A DNA stretch of 45,353 nucleotides from Nitrospirota bacterium (GCA_003252075.1 QKDO01000052.1:1-45353), one strand, 5' to 3'. Shown: positions 1 through 8,460, counted from the first letter of the stretch. Program-made: numbers and translations. The notes: generated by a model from the sequence alone, not told the origin.

Positions 1-665
1 TCAGAGCGGCCCTCTTGCCTTAGGGGTATGCCAGTAGTGACTGCCCCTATTTGTATACAAAGAGGCAAATGCGACGTGACCCTCGATGGCATCCTCTGTC
101 CCCTGGAAACTGCTCTGCGTTCTTTCCTCTTCGAAAAAAACACGGCATAGTGCTCACTGCTGGCATCATCCATCGTTACGATCAGACCCCATATCTTGCC
201 CTGGACCCACGCATGCCGGCAACCGTCATGATGCAGGATCATGCCGATATAGGGAGTCCTGGGCCGTTGTTTCCTCTGTTGTCCCTTATTGGATACCCTT
301 TGCACAAGTCTCTCGGTCAGCAGGGTCTTCTTTATTCCTGTGTCGCTCCTGAGGCCATCTGTAAAAGTGCTTTGCTGTAAATCCATGGTACTGAGCTATA
401 GATCAGCCAGGGCTGCTATCTCATCAACAGGGCTCTGCGGTGTTATACCCGGCCTATGCGTTGGTCACTGAACCCTTCCATTCCCTTGTCCACATACCGG
501 ACCAAGTAATGGAGAAAGGTCCGATCGCACATGCCAAGCAGCATGGCGGCCTCTTCCTGCGTCAACCTCCGCTTTGCCTTTGTTCATATACCTCTCAGAT
601 CTCGTCTTTCGTACCTCCTGCAGTAGTTCCGTGCTCTCCATGAATGGCCCCTCCTTGTCATCCAA
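1..665 (-). pseudogene. Remnant of an ISNCY/IS1202-like transposase, frameshifted and cut by the window edge
   Basis: Reading the minus strand from about base 638, the N-terminus begins MESTELLQEVRK. After a frameshift near base 595 it continues as RRLTQEEAAMLLGMCDRTF, the helix-turn-helix start typical of ISNCY/IS1202-type transposases. An in-frame stop follows near base 450. Further down another frame reads RPRTPYIGMILHHDG and then WGLIVTMDDASSEHYAVFF, which carries the DDE-type 'TMDDA' motif, and after one more shift LYTNRGSHYWHTPKARG, which matches the second catalytic region. At least three frame changes or stops separate these pieces, so the gene is dead. It runs toward base 1 and probably continues beyond the window. 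No terminal inverted repeat could be identified. The family assignment rests on recalled motif similarity. Confidence 0.75.
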
Positions 666-712
666 CTGTAAGCGGACAGTCTATGTGACCGCTACATTTC
701 TCAACCCTCATA

Positions 713-739
713 TTGACAAAAGTATTACATTTGTATTAC
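713..739 (+). promoter_or_regulatory. Possible promoter with two GTATTAC repeats before the PHA operon
   Basis: A consensus -35 (TTGACA, 713-718) is followed by two copies of GTATTAC, at 722-728 and 733-739, exactly 11 bp apart, one helical turn. The second copy can act as a -10 (TATTAC, 734-739), but the spacer is only 15 bp, so promoter strength is uncertain. The inverse of the same heptamer, GTAATAC, occurs at 4369-4375 just before the reductase gene. The repeats could be operator half-sites for the ribbon-helix-helix-like product of the first gene, which is an inference. Confidence 0.4.
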
Positions 740-776
740 CATTAGAACATAATAACGACAGGGGGCATGAGGCTGT

Positions 777-1145
777 ATGGCACTGAAACCCATTACGCTG
801 AGACTGGATGTGGAAGAATACGAAAGACTGAAAAAATATCTGGATGAATTCGGCGATCCTGATATTAATGTGGCTTTTGTACTGAGATCATATATCCGGG
901 ATCTCAATAGGGCAATGCCGTTTATGGTAAAGACGGGGGTGGACCTGAAAAACTATCTTGGCTTGCTCGGGTCTTGGCTTAAAAATTTCGGATCTATGAC
1001 CGATGCCGATATGTTTTCAAAAGTAATGAATCCGTGGGCATTGTGGAACATGCCTGGAGCAGCCCCTCAAAAGCCAGCGGATACAACTGAAGATTCCGTG
1101 CAGAAAAAAGATGGAAAGAGTGACCGGAGCAGACAGCAGGACTAA
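777..1145 (+). CDS. Ribbon-helix-helix-like protein, first gene of the PHA operon
   Basis: This 122-aa protein begins with a segment that looks like a ribbon-helix-helix DNA-binding fold: a short beta strand (ITLRLD, residues 6-11) followed by helices through about residue 45 (EEYERLKKYL, then FVLRSYIRDLNRA). Residues 50-90 are hydrophobic and rich in Trp, Phe and Leu (LGLLGSWLKNF, NPWALWNMP), which could bind a PHA granule or a phasin. The tail is hydrophilic and charged. The start has a weak GAGG ribosome-binding site. It is the first of a run of plus-strand PHA genes. A role like PhaR/PhaP autoregulators, binding both DNA and the granule, is inferred; I do not recognise a named family. Confidence 0.75.
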   Translation: MALKPITLRLDVEEYERLKKYLDEFGDPDINVAFVLRSYIRDLNRAMPFMVKTGVDLKNYLGLLGSWLKNFGSMTDADMFSKVMNPWALWNMPGAAPQKPADTTEDSVQKKDGKSDRSRQQD

Positions 1146-1194
1146 TTCCCTGGAGATGTGACAACCAGACTTCCCATAACAAAAAGGAGACGCT

Positions 1195-1638
1195 ATGATT
1201 AATGACGACTATAAAACAAGGATGAATGACCTATTTACCAATCCTCTCTTCAAAATTGGATTTTTCGATTTCTTCCTGAAAATGCAGCAGGAAGGGATAG
1301 ATGCGGCTAGAAAGTATTGGATGACCTATGCGGAAAAAAATGGGCTTTTCCCGAATGTCCTCGATACATACGAACGGATGGCCGACTTCTATATCATACT
1401 CGGTTTTGTGCCAAGAACAAAGTATGACCAAGTCCTCAGCGAGAATAAGGGCCTGAAAGATGAAAACAAGTTCCTCAGGGACACCATTCGGGAACTTCAG
1501 ATCAACCTCTTCACCGAAGGTGGAGAGACGGCCCAGCAGATCTGGCATAAAAGCATTGATAAGCAACTCGAAGTAAACAAGGAGATCGCAAAAAATTTCT
1601 TTGAGCTCTTCAGAATGTTAAAGGTGAGCAGCGAATAG
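1195..1638 (+). CDS. Small PHA-synthase-associated helical protein (PhaE/phasin-like)
   Basis: The product is a 147-aa protein with no signal peptide or membrane segment. A strong ribosome-binding site (AAAAAGGAGA) precedes the ATG. The N-terminal half is aromatic and amphipathic (FFDFFLKMQQEGIDAARKYW). Residues 75-105 look like a short coiled coil (LSENKGLKDENKFLRD). The last 30 residues contain W117-HKS-IDKQLEVNKEIAK-NFFELF, which resembles the C-terminus of the next gene's phasin in a 23-residue ungapped stretch (about 10 identities). Position between the RHH-like gene and the phasin/phaE/phaC genes argues for a granule-bound or synthase-partner role. No enzymatic motif is visible. Confidence 0.8.
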   Translation: MINDDYKTRMNDLFTNPLFKIGFFDFFLKMQQEGIDAARKYWMTYAEKNGLFPNVLDTYERMADFYIILGFVPRTKYDQVLSENKGLKDENKFLRDTIRELQINLFTEGGETAQQIWHKSIDKQLEVNKEIAKNFFELFRMLKVSSE

Positions 1639-1666
1639 GCTGCTCCCGCGGACTTTTCGGTTTCAG

Positions 1667-1683
1667 ATCAGTATTTTACTGAT
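1667..1683. promoter_or_regulatory. Perfect 7-bp inverted repeat with 3-bp spacer before the phasin gene
   Basis: ATCAGTA (1667-1673), TTT, then TACTGAT (1677-1683) form a perfect dyad 28 bp upstream of the phasin start at 1712. There is no T-run after it, so it is a poor terminator. It could be an operator or an RNA stem that separates expression of the abundant phasin from upstream genes. Confidence 0.45.
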
Positions 1684-1711
1684 AATGCAATATACGCATG
1701 AGGTGAAGAGT

Positions 1712-2059
1712 ATGGAAAAGATGATGGAATATGTTGATGCATGGATGAAGTCCCAGAAGGATTTCATGGATAAGTGGGCACAATCCCAGAAAGACATGAT
1801 GGGGAACTGGAGTGAGGCGACAAAGAAATTCCAGGAGTCCCTTGCGTCCATGAGCAGTTCTCAGGAAGGCCCGGCAAAAGAAATGATGACCCTTTACAAT
1901 TCCTGGCTGACGACGATGGTTAATTCCTCAAAGAATTATGCCCAGGAGCTTGAAAAAGTTCAGGAGACCTGGAAAAGTGCGGTTGAGAAACAGATGGAAA
2001 TGAGCAGGGAGATCGTGAAAAAAATGTCGGAGCTGTTCGAGCAGACAGGCAAGAAGTAA
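1712..2059 (+). CDS. Phasin-like protein with 11-residue repeats
   Basis: I place the start at ATG 1712 because AGGTGA lies six bases before it; an in-frame ATG at 1685 has no such signal. The product is 115 aa, Lys-, Met- and Trp-rich and probably all helical. Residues 9-41 are three consecutive 11-residue units: DAWMKSQKDFM, DKWAQSQKDMM, GNWSEATKKFQ, with Trp at 11, 22 and 33. The first and third units match the first 30 residues of the following PhaE (DAWLKSQ, then TKKFQ). The C-terminus from W87 resembles the C-terminus of the 147-aa protein upstream. Phasins are amphipathic helical proteins that coat PHA granules; this fits in size and context, though no specific Pfam family could be confirmed. 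Confidence 0.8.
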   Translation: MEKMMEYVDAWMKSQKDFMDKWAQSQKDMMGNWSEATKKFQESLASMSSSQEGPAKEMMTLYNSWLTTMVNSSKNYAQELEKVQETWKSAVEKQMEMSREIVKKMSELFEQTGKK

Positions 2060-2088
2060 GTCCATTGCGGCAAGAGAGGAGATATCCC

Positions 2089-3153
2089 ATGGAAAGCACG
2101 AAGAATTATTTTGATGCCTGGCTCAAATCACAGGAACAGGTCTTTGGCAACCTGAATGAGATGACAAAGAAATTCCAGCAGGCTCTCCAGGGCCTGGGGG
2201 GCTATGCAGGAGGGATGCCGGGCTCTGCCGGTTTCGAGGATGTGTATGCCTCTTGGACGACGTCGGTATTGAATGCCCTGCAGGGCACAGGCTCCGCCGA
2301 CATAAACCTTCTGAGGGAGACCATTTCAAAAACCCTGACCGGATCCAATGCTTACCTGAAGCTCTATGAAATATGGCTCCCGCTCCTTAAAGCAATACAG
2401 GAAAAGGCTGCAAGTCCCGATTCCTACAAGGACCTGACTGATCCGACGAAATACAAAGAGATGCTTGACCGCGTCTTCGGTTTTGATCCCACCTCAGCTT
2501 CGAGGATCACCGAGCAGGTCGCAAAGCTCCTTGAAACCCTTGCAGGGTCATCGCAGGGCTTTACAAAGCCCTGGATGGACGCTTCCGGAAAAACCCTTAA
2601 ATCCCTTCCCGGCCTGATGGAAGGCCACCCCGAAGAGGTTATGAAGATATTCCATACGTTATTCAGTGCCTTTGACAGCACGGTAGGGCGGGTGTTTCAT
2701 GTGCCGGCAGTGGGGAAGGACAGGGAGAAGATCGAACTTCTCCTCAGGAGCCTCGATGACCTCTCTGTTTATCTCGCCAGAAAGACAGAATACGAGCATA
2801 TGATGTACGTTACAGGTATCAGGGCATTTGAAAAAGTTATTGCCACGGTTGCGGGCAAGGTCAGCAAGGGAGAGGAGTTCAAGAAATATGACGAATTCTT
2901 CAATCTCTGGTTGGATGTGAGCGAGAAGGCATACTATGCCCTCTTTCAGGCAGAGGATTTCTCGAAGAAGCAGGGGGAACTGCTTGAAGCATCGGTGAAT
3001 GTGCGACAGCACTTCTTCAAGTTGATGGAACTCTATCTCTATGATTTTCCTATCGCACTCCGATCGGAAATGGATGATCTGTACAAGACGATCTACGACC
3101 TGAAGAAGAAAGTGAAGAGCCTCGAAAAACAGATCGTGGAGGCACACGCATGA
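2089..3153 (+). CDS. phaE: Class III PHA synthase subunit PhaE
   Basis: The start at 2089 follows GAGAGGAGAT; the longer frame from 2065 lacks a ribosome-binding site. The 354-aa product matches PhaE in size and in its placement directly before phaC. The N-terminus carries DAWLKSQ (9-15) and TKKFQ (26-30). The middle has SNAYLKLYEIWLPLL. The C-terminal part includes the region NVRQHFFKLMELYL that precedes a coiled coil (DLYKTIYDLKKKVKSLEKQI), typical of PhaE. PhaE has no catalytic residues; it forms the active complex with PhaC and speeds polymerisation of (R)-3-hydroxyacyl-CoA. Its stop overlaps the phaC start by four bases (ATGA), so the two subunits are probably translationally coupled. 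Confidence 0.9.
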   Translation: MESTKNYFDAWLKSQEQVFGNLNEMTKKFQQALQGLGGYAGGMPGSAGFEDVYASWTTSVLNALQGTGSADINLLRETISKTLTGSNAYLKLYEIWLPLLKAIQEKAASPDSYKDLTDPTKYKEMLDRVFGFDPTSASRITEQVAKLLETLAGSSQGFTKPWMDASGKTLKSLPGLMEGHPEEVMKIFHTLFSAFDSTVGRVFHVPAVGKDREKIELLLRSLDDLSVYLARKTEYEHMMYVTGIRAFEKVIATVAGKVSKGEEFKKYDEFFNLWLDVSEKAYYALFQAEDFSKKQGELLEASVNVRQHFFKLMELYLYDFPIALRSEMDDLYKTIYDLKKKVKSLEKQIVEAHA

Positions 3154-4337
3154 AATCGGCAGTGGAAAATTTCGACGTAAAGAATTTTATCAAGGAACTC
3201 GGCGAAGTCAACACCAAACTCATCAAGGGTACAGAAAACCTTGCCGGGATAGAAGAGATAGACGTGGGGACTGCACCAAAGGAACTCGTCTACGAAGAAG
3301 ACAAGCTCAAGCTCTACCACTACAAGCAGGAAGGCAAGGTAACCTGTGGGGTACCGGTGCTGATTGTTTACGCCTTGGTGAACCGGCAGTACATGCTTGA
3401 TATCCAGCCTGACAGGAGCATTGTACGGAATCTGCTGCAGCGCGGCATGGATTTGTATATTATTGATTGGGGGTATCCGAGAAAGTCGGATATGTATCTC
3501 ACCCTCGATGATTATATTACCGGATATCTGGACAACTGTGTCGATGCTATCAGGAAGAGAGTTGGGAAGAACGGGATCAATCTTATGGGCATTTGTCAGG
3601 GAGGGACCTTTTGCGGAATATACTCTGCACTCTACCCTGAGAAGGTGAAGAATCTCATCACCCTGGTGGCGCCCTTTGATTTTTCGACGAATGACGGCTT
3701 GCTGTTCAGCTGGGCAAAAAACATGAATGTCGATGCTCTCGTCGATACCTATCGGGTCATCCCCGGCGATTTTCTGAATTCCGGTTTTCTCATGCTGATG
3801 CCCTTCACCCTCAACATCCGAAAGTATGTGGACATGCTCGATGTAGTAGAAGACAAGGAAAAGCTCCTCAATTTCCTCCGGATGGAAAAGTGGATATTCG
3901 ACAGCCCGGGTCAGGCAGGAGAATGCCTGAGGCAGTTCATCAAGGACTGCTATCAGGGTAACAAGCTAATCAAGGGGGAACTCAGAATCGGCGACCGTCT
4001 GGTTGACCTCAGGAACGTAACGATGCCCCTGCTTAATATCTACGCTTCTGCAGACCATCTGGTGCCTCCTGCGGCGACACGGCCGCTGAATGATGTTGTC
4101 GGCTCGACGGACAAGACGCTGTACGAGTTCAAGGGCGGGCACATCGGCGTTTTTGTCGGCTCCAAGTCACAGAAGGAACTCGCACCAGCGATTGCCGCCT
4201 GGCTTCACGAGCGGGACGGCGAAGGTCAGATAAAGGTCTCCGAAACTCTGGAGAAGACCAGGGCTGAAAAGACCGGACGGACAACGCCTGAAAGAAAGCG
4301 GAGCACGAAGGACAAAGGGCTGAACAAGACGAAGTAG
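3150..4337 (+). CDS. phaC: Class III poly(3-hydroxyalkanoate) synthase catalytic subunit PhaC
   Basis: This 395-aa alpha/beta-hydrolase-like synthase polymerises (R)-3-hydroxyacyl-CoA at the granule surface. The lipase-like box GICQGG places the nucleophile at Cys149. The Asp in SADHLVPP is residue 302 and the His in GGHIGVF is residue 331. These three numbers coincide with the catalytic triad known for the Allochromatium vinosum class III enzyme. Class III PhaC is usually about 355 aa; this one has roughly 35 extra residues, a strongly basic tail (EKTRAEKTGRTTPERKRSTK). The tail could bind DNA or the granule coat, an inference. It overlaps phaE by ATGA. Confidence 0.95.
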   Translation: MKSAVENFDVKNFIKELGEVNTKLIKGTENLAGIEEIDVGTAPKELVYEEDKLKLYHYKQEGKVTCGVPVLIVYALVNRQYMLDIQPDRSIVRNLLQRGMDLYIIDWGYPRKSDMYLTLDDYITGYLDNCVDAIRKRVGKNGINLMGICQGGTFCGIYSALYPEKVKNLITLVAPFDFSTNDGLLFSWAKNMNVDALVDTYRVIPGDFLNSGFLMLMPFTLNIRKYVDMLDVVEDKEKLLNFLRMEKWIFDSPGQAGECLRQFIKDCYQGNKLIKGELRIGDRLVDLRNVTMPLLNIYASADHLVPPAATRPLNDVVGSTDKTLYEFKGGHIGVFVGSKSQKELAPAIAAWLHERDGEGQIKVSETLEKTRAEKTGRTTPERKRSTKDKGLNKTK

Positions 4338-4390
4338 AAGCGGGAAGACAACGTTCCAATCAAGAATTGTAATACAGGGAGGTATTCTTT

Positions 4391-5134
4391 ATGGAATTTA
4401 GCGGCAAGAAGGTGATCGTAACGGGCGGTGCAAGAGGAATGGGAAAGAGGTTTGCGTCAGACTTGAAGCATCTCGGCGCCCGGCCCTTTGTATTGGATGT
4501 GATTCAGGAGAACCTCGACGCGCTCAAGAATGAGACCGGCATAGCCGGGCAGGTCGTGGATGTGAGCAATGAGAAGAGCGTCGAAGCTTTTTTTGAAAGC
4601 TACGTCTCGGCAAACGGCGCGCCTGACGCATTGATTAACAATGCGGGGATCACTGCCGACGCACTTTTCATCAAGCAAAAAGGAGAAGAGATAACCAAAT
4701 TCCCTTTCGCGAACTGGGAAAAAGTGATCAATATCAATCTGACCGGCGTATTCCTCTGTGCACGGGAAGCCGCGTACCACATGGTGAAGCACAAGGTCAA
4801 AGGTGTGATCATCAACATCTCGTCCATCAGCCGTGCCGGCAACCTCGGACAGACCAATTATTCAGCTACGAAAGCCGCGGTAGATTCAATGACCGTAACG
4901 TGGGCTAAGGAACTTTCGAAGTACGGCATCCGTGTGGGGGCCATAGCACCCGGCTATATCAATACCGAGATGGTTGCCAAGATCAGACCCGATGTGCTCG
5001 AAAAGGTCGTTCAGAACATTCCGTTAGGGAGATTGGGAGAGATGGAGGAAATTTCTCAGGCCGTTCAGTTTATCGTAAAAAATGATTTCTTCACCGGGAG
5101 GGTCATGGAAGTAGACGGCGGGATGAGAATCTGA
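4391..5134 (+). CDS. phaB: Acetoacetyl-CoA reductase, FabG/PhaB-type SDR
   Basis: This 247-aa short-chain dehydrogenase has the nucleotide-binding motif TGGARGMGK (residues 11-19), NNAG (83-86), the catalytic Ser near 144 in NISSIS, and YSATK with Tyr157 and Lys161. In this context it should reduce acetoacetyl-CoA to (R)-3-hydroxybutyryl-CoA for the synthase, which would make it PhaB. By sequence alone a FabG role in fatty-acid synthesis cannot be excluded. A GGGAGG-like ribosome-binding site (4378-4383) precedes the ATG, and GTAATAC (4369-4375), the inverse of the heptamer repeated upstream of the operon, lies just before it. Confidence 0.9.
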   Translation: MEFSGKKVIVTGGARGMGKRFASDLKHLGARPFVLDVIQENLDALKNETGIAGQVVDVSNEKSVEAFFESYVSANGAPDALINNAGITADALFIKQKGEEITKFPFANWEKVININLTGVFLCAREAAYHMVKHKVKGVIINISSISRAGNLGQTNYSATKAAVDSMTVTWAKELSKYGIRVGAIAPGYINTEMVAKIRPDVLEKVVQNIPLGRLGEMEEISQAVQFIVKNDFFTGRVMEVDGGMRI

Positions 5135-5206
5135 TTTATTCTGCGTGCCGCGCGGATTTATTGTGGGGTTCTCAATCCTATGGGAACCCATGGAAGAGGA
5201 GGAGGT

Positions 5207-6388
5207 ATGGAAGCGTATATCGTGGGTGGCGTAAGAACAGCCATCGGGAGATTTAATGGCTCACTGACGCCGTTTACTACTATTGACCTCGGAGCGGAAG
5301 TGATCAGGGAGGTCATGAGAAGAACTTCAATAAAGGGAAACGAAGTTGATGAAGCCATTATGGGAAATGTCCTCCAGGCTGGATTGGGACAGAATCCTGC
5401 GCGGCAGGCGGCCATCATGGCAGGCCTTCCGGAAAACATCCCTGCGTTTACGGTGAACAAGGTATGCGGCTCAGGACTGAAGTCTGTCGGATTGGCAGGT
5501 CAGGCTATTGCCTCAGGCGAAGCGAATGCCATTATTGCCGGCGGGATGGAGCATATGACCAGTGCCCCTTATGTCGTGAAGTCAGCCCGGTGGGGTCAGC
5601 GCCTCGGAAACGCCGAGATGATCGACACACTCATCAACGATGCCCTGTGGGACATGTTTTATGAATGTCATATGGGGCAGACCGCCGAGAACGTGGCAGA
5701 AAAGTATGGGATTACCCGGGAAGCGCAGGATGAATTTGCCGCAGTATCCCAAAAGAAAACAGAACAGTCCATAAAAGAAGGGAAGTTCAAGGAAGAGATT
5801 GTTCCGTTGAAGCTTAAGCAACAGAAAGGTGAGGACAAAGTTTTTGACACCGACGAACATCCCCGTTTCGGGACCACCGTTGAAAGTCTGGCGAAACTGC
5901 AGCCGGCTTTCAAGAAGGAGGGCACGGTGACTGCGGGAAATGCCTCCGGGATCAATGATGGGGCTGCTGCGGTGTTGGTTGTGTCGAAAGAAAAAATGAA
6001 GGACCTTCGTCCGGCCTGGGCCTTCAGGATTAAGGGCTCATCATCTGCGGCTCTGGACCCTGCATTCATGGGGCTCGGCCCCATAAATGCGTGCAAACAG
6101 CTCATTGAAAAGTCGCATTGCTCGGTTCGGGACCTTGATCTCATAGAGATTAATGAGGCGTTCGCTTCGCAGTCGATCCAGGTCCACCGTGAAATGGGAT
6201 GGGATTTAAACAGGGTGAACGTACTGGGCGGTGCTATTGCACTCGGGCATCCGGTCGGAGCGAGCGGAACAAGGATTCTTGTTACACTCCTTTATGAAAT
6301 GCTGCGAAGGGATGTGAATCTGGGCCTTGCTTCGCTCTGCATCGGCGGAGGACAAGGTATCGCCATGATCGTGGAGCGTGTCAGATAA
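5207..6388 (+). CDS. phaA: Acetyl-CoA C-acetyltransferase (thiolase), first copy
   Basis: The start at 5207 is chosen for the GAGGAGGAGG ribosome-binding site directly before it; the frame is open from 5180. The 393-aa product is a full-length thiolase with the acyl-accepting Cys87 in VCGSG, the GHPVGASG histidine motif, and the second active-site Cys in CIGGGQG near the C-terminus. In the PHA pathway it condenses two acetyl-CoA to acetoacetyl-CoA; the reverse reaction could serve PHA breakdown. It follows the reductase by 72 bp in the same direction. A second thiolase 0.9 kb downstream is clearly paralogous (shared [19 protein letters not shown]), so the two may differ in chain length or direction. 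Confidence 0.93.
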   Translation: MEAYIVGGVRTAIGRFNGSLTPFTTIDLGAEVIREVMRRTSIKGNEVDEAIMGNVLQAGLGQNPARQAAIMAGLPENIPAFTVNKVCGSGLKSVGLAGQAIASGEANAIIAGGMEHMTSAPYVVKSARWGQRLGNAEMIDTLINDALWDMFYECHMGQTAENVAEKYGITREAQDEFAAVSQKKTEQSIKEGKFKEEIVPLKLKQQKGEDKVFDTDEHPRFGTTVESLAKLQPAFKKEGTVTAGNASGINDGAAAVLVVSKEKMKDLRPAWAFRIKGSSSAALDPAFMGLGPINACKQLIEKSHCSVRDLDLIEINEAFASQSIQVHREMGWDLNRVNVLGGAIALGHPVGASGTRILVTLLYEMLRRDVNLGLASLCIGGGQGIAMIVERVR

Positions 6389-6695
6389 TATCCAACCCTA
6401 GAGCCTCCTCTGATTAGGGGAAGTTTCACATTTTGGGGCCTGCAAAGAAAAAGAAACTGCCTTAACCTTCTATGCCGTTACGGCCATTTTCTCTCTTGAC
6501 AGGGGACGGTGAGCATCAATAACGTATTTCTCTGCACAATACTAAAAATATGGATACATGGTTGTCTGCTGAACATAATGTTATGTTGACAAGGGCATAT
6601 TGTCCTGATAGCTTTTAATTAGACACGTAATATGTGATGGGAAGCGAAAAACCTGGTGATGGGTTGACAATGCTATTTATACGGGGAAACTGAAG
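6389..6695. other. Intergenic stretch between the first thiolase and the first GNAT gene
   Basis: No gene is supported in these 307 bases. They are AT-richer than the neighbours. A TTGACA occurs at 6586-6591 with only a poor -10 about 17 bp on (TAGCTT), and another TTGACA at 6664-6669 lies close to the next start. GCCGTTACGGC near 6474 is a short palindrome. A separate promoter for the GNAT/thiolase/GNAT block is plausible but not demonstrated. Confidence 0.4.
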
Positions 6696-7256
6696 ATGCT
6701 TGAGGACTATCCCAAGAAAGTAAAACTTAAAGACGGGATCTTCGTAACCCTGAGGCCGATGACGAGAGATGATGAGCATGGTGTCTACCTGTTCTTCAAT
6801 TCACTTTCCGAAGCGACCAGGCAGTTCCTGAGAAACGATGTGATTGACAGAAAGATTCTCACGGGCTGGATGCGGGAGCTTAATTATGAAAAGACCCTTC
6901 CGATCATCGCGGAATATGAAGGAAGGATTGTAGCAAACGCTACCCTGCATCGAAAGACATTCGGGTGGGGACGCCATGTCGGAGAGGTCAGAATAGTGAT
7001 ACATTCCGACTTCCAGGGCCGCGGCCTGGGCGGGATTCTTTCTGATGAGATATGCCATATTGCTGCTGCAGGCGGACTTAAAAAACTGGTTGCAAGGATC
7101 ATAACCGCCAGGGTAGACGCCATCAAAGCCTTTGAAAGTTCCGGGTTTGAACCCATAGCGGTGCTAAGGAACTACGTCAAGGACATCAACCAGAATTATG
7201 CAGACATTGCGATTATGGTTAAGGAATTAGCTCCCCTCAGAACAGAGGGATCATAA
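6696..7256 (+). CDS. GNAT-family N-acetyltransferase, first copy
   Basis: The 186-aa protein has the GNAT layout: an N-terminal strand-helix segment ([19 protein letters not shown]), a central strand [19 protein letters not shown] with the acetyl-CoA pyrophosphate loop (Q-G-R-G-L-G), and a C-terminal motif [20 protein letters not shown]. The fold transfers an acetyl group from acetyl-CoA to an amine; the substrate is unknown. A similar 187-aa protein lies after the next gene, so a thiolase is framed by two GNAT paralogues. They might acetylate PHA enzymes in response to acetyl-CoA, which is speculation. Confidence 0.9.
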   Translation: MLEDYPKKVKLKDGIFVTLRPMTRDDEHGVYLFFNSLSEATRQFLRNDVIDRKILTGWMRELNYEKTLPIIAEYEGRIVANATLHRKTFGWGRHVGEVRIVIHSDFQGRGLGGILSDEICHIAAAGGLKKLVARIITARVDAIKAFESSGFEPIAVLRNYVKDINQNYADIAIMVKELAPLRTEGS

Positions 7257-7266
7257 AGGTGGCGTC

Positions 7267-8460
7267 ATGCGTGAAGTGGTAATTGCAAGCGGTGTTCGTA
7301 CGCCCATAGGCAGTTTCGGCGGGACCTTAAAGGATATGCCTGCGGTTGACCTCGGTGGAATTGTCATTCAGGAGGCTGTCAGGAGGGCGAGAGTAAGTGC
7401 CGACAAAGTTGATCTGGTAATTATGGGGAATGTGCTTCAGGCTGGGCTTGGACAGAACCCTGCTCGCCAGGCAGCAATAAGTGGTGGGATATCACGGTAT
7501 ATTCCAGCACTTACCGTGAATGCAGTCTGCGGCTCCGGCCTGGAGGCGGTTATCATGGCTGCCCAGAAGATAAAGGCTGGTGATGCGGAGATAGTCGTGG
7601 CCGGGGGCATGGAAAATATGAGTCAGGCCCCCTACGTCCTGACCCAATCACGGTGGGGTCAGCGGATGGGCCACAGCCAGATGATCGATGTCATGATCAA
7701 CGACGGTCTGTGGTGTTCATTCAGTGATACTCATATGGGCGTTACGGCGGAGAACGTGGCGAAGAAGTTCAATCTCACCCGTGAAGTCCTGGACACTTAC
7801 TCTGCCATGAGCCAGGCCAAAGCGGAGAAGGCGATTACATCAGGCCGTTTCAAGGATGAGATCATAGCAGTTACTGTGCCCCAGAAGAAGGGTGACCCGA
7901 TTATTTTTGATACAGACGAGTACCCCAAGTTTGGGACGACCCCCGAAAAGCTGGCTAAACTGAAACCTGCCTTTGACAAGAAAGGGACCATAACTGCCGG
8001 CAACTCTTCCGGGGTAAATGACGGAGCTGCTGCCCTGCTGGTGATGTCGGCTGCCAAGGCGTACAAGCTCGGAATAAAGCCGCTGGCTCAAATTGTATCT
8101 TACGATGCAAGGGGTTGTGAACCCGAACTCATGGGAATAGGTCCTATCCTGGCTGTCCAGAGCGCTATCGCCAAGGTTAAGAACGAACTGGGGAAAGAGA
8201 TTGATCTCGTGGAGCTGAACGAGGCCTTTGCTGCACAGGCAATCGCCTGCCTTACAGCGCTTAATATCGATCCTGAAAAGGTGAATGTCAACGGCGGGGC
8301 CATTGCACTGGGACATCCGATCGGTTGCAGCGGTTCGCGCGTGCTGGTTACGCTTCTCTATGAGATGCAGAAACGGGATGCCAAGACGGGTCTGGCAGCC
8401 CTTTGCGTCGGGGGAGGGATGGGATTTGCCATGATTGTAGAGCGCGGATGGTACTTCTGA
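7267..8460 (+). CDS. Acetyl-CoA C-acetyltransferase (thiolase), second copy
   Basis: The 397-aa product is a complete thiolase with Cys88 in VCGSG, the GHPIGCSG histidine motif and the terminal CVGGGMG. It begins 10 bp after the first GNAT gene, so both are probably on one transcript. It shares long identical blocks with the thiolase at 5207 (for example [17 protein letters not shown] and RWGQR), and the pair looks like an old duplication. It has a Cys within the His loop (GCSG) where the first copy has GASG. It could be the biosynthetic or the degradative member of the pair, or prefer longer acyl chains. Confidence 0.92.
   Translation: MREVVIASGVRTPIGSFGGTLKDMPAVDLGGIVIQEAVRRARVSADKVDLVIMGNVLQAGLGQNPARQAAISGGISRYIPALTVNAVCGSGLEAVIMAAQKIKAGDAEIVVAGGMENMSQAPYVLTQSRWGQRMGHSQMIDVMINDGLWCSFSDTHMGVTAENVAKKFNLTREVLDTYSAMSQAKAEKAITSGRFKDEIIAVTVPQKKGDPIIFDTDEYPKFGTTPEKLAKLKPAFDKKGTITAGNSSGVNDGAAALLVMSAAKAYKLGIKPLAQIVSYDARGCEPELMGIGPILAVQSAIAKVKNELGKEIDLVELNEAFAAQAIACLTALNIDPEKVNVNGGAIALGHPIGCSGSRVLVTLLYEMQKRDAKTGLAALCVGGGMGFAMIVERGWYF

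Noticed and set aside
51-643. Several plus-strand open frames in the first 650 bases
   Set aside because: They are antisense to the decayed transposase and have no protein character.
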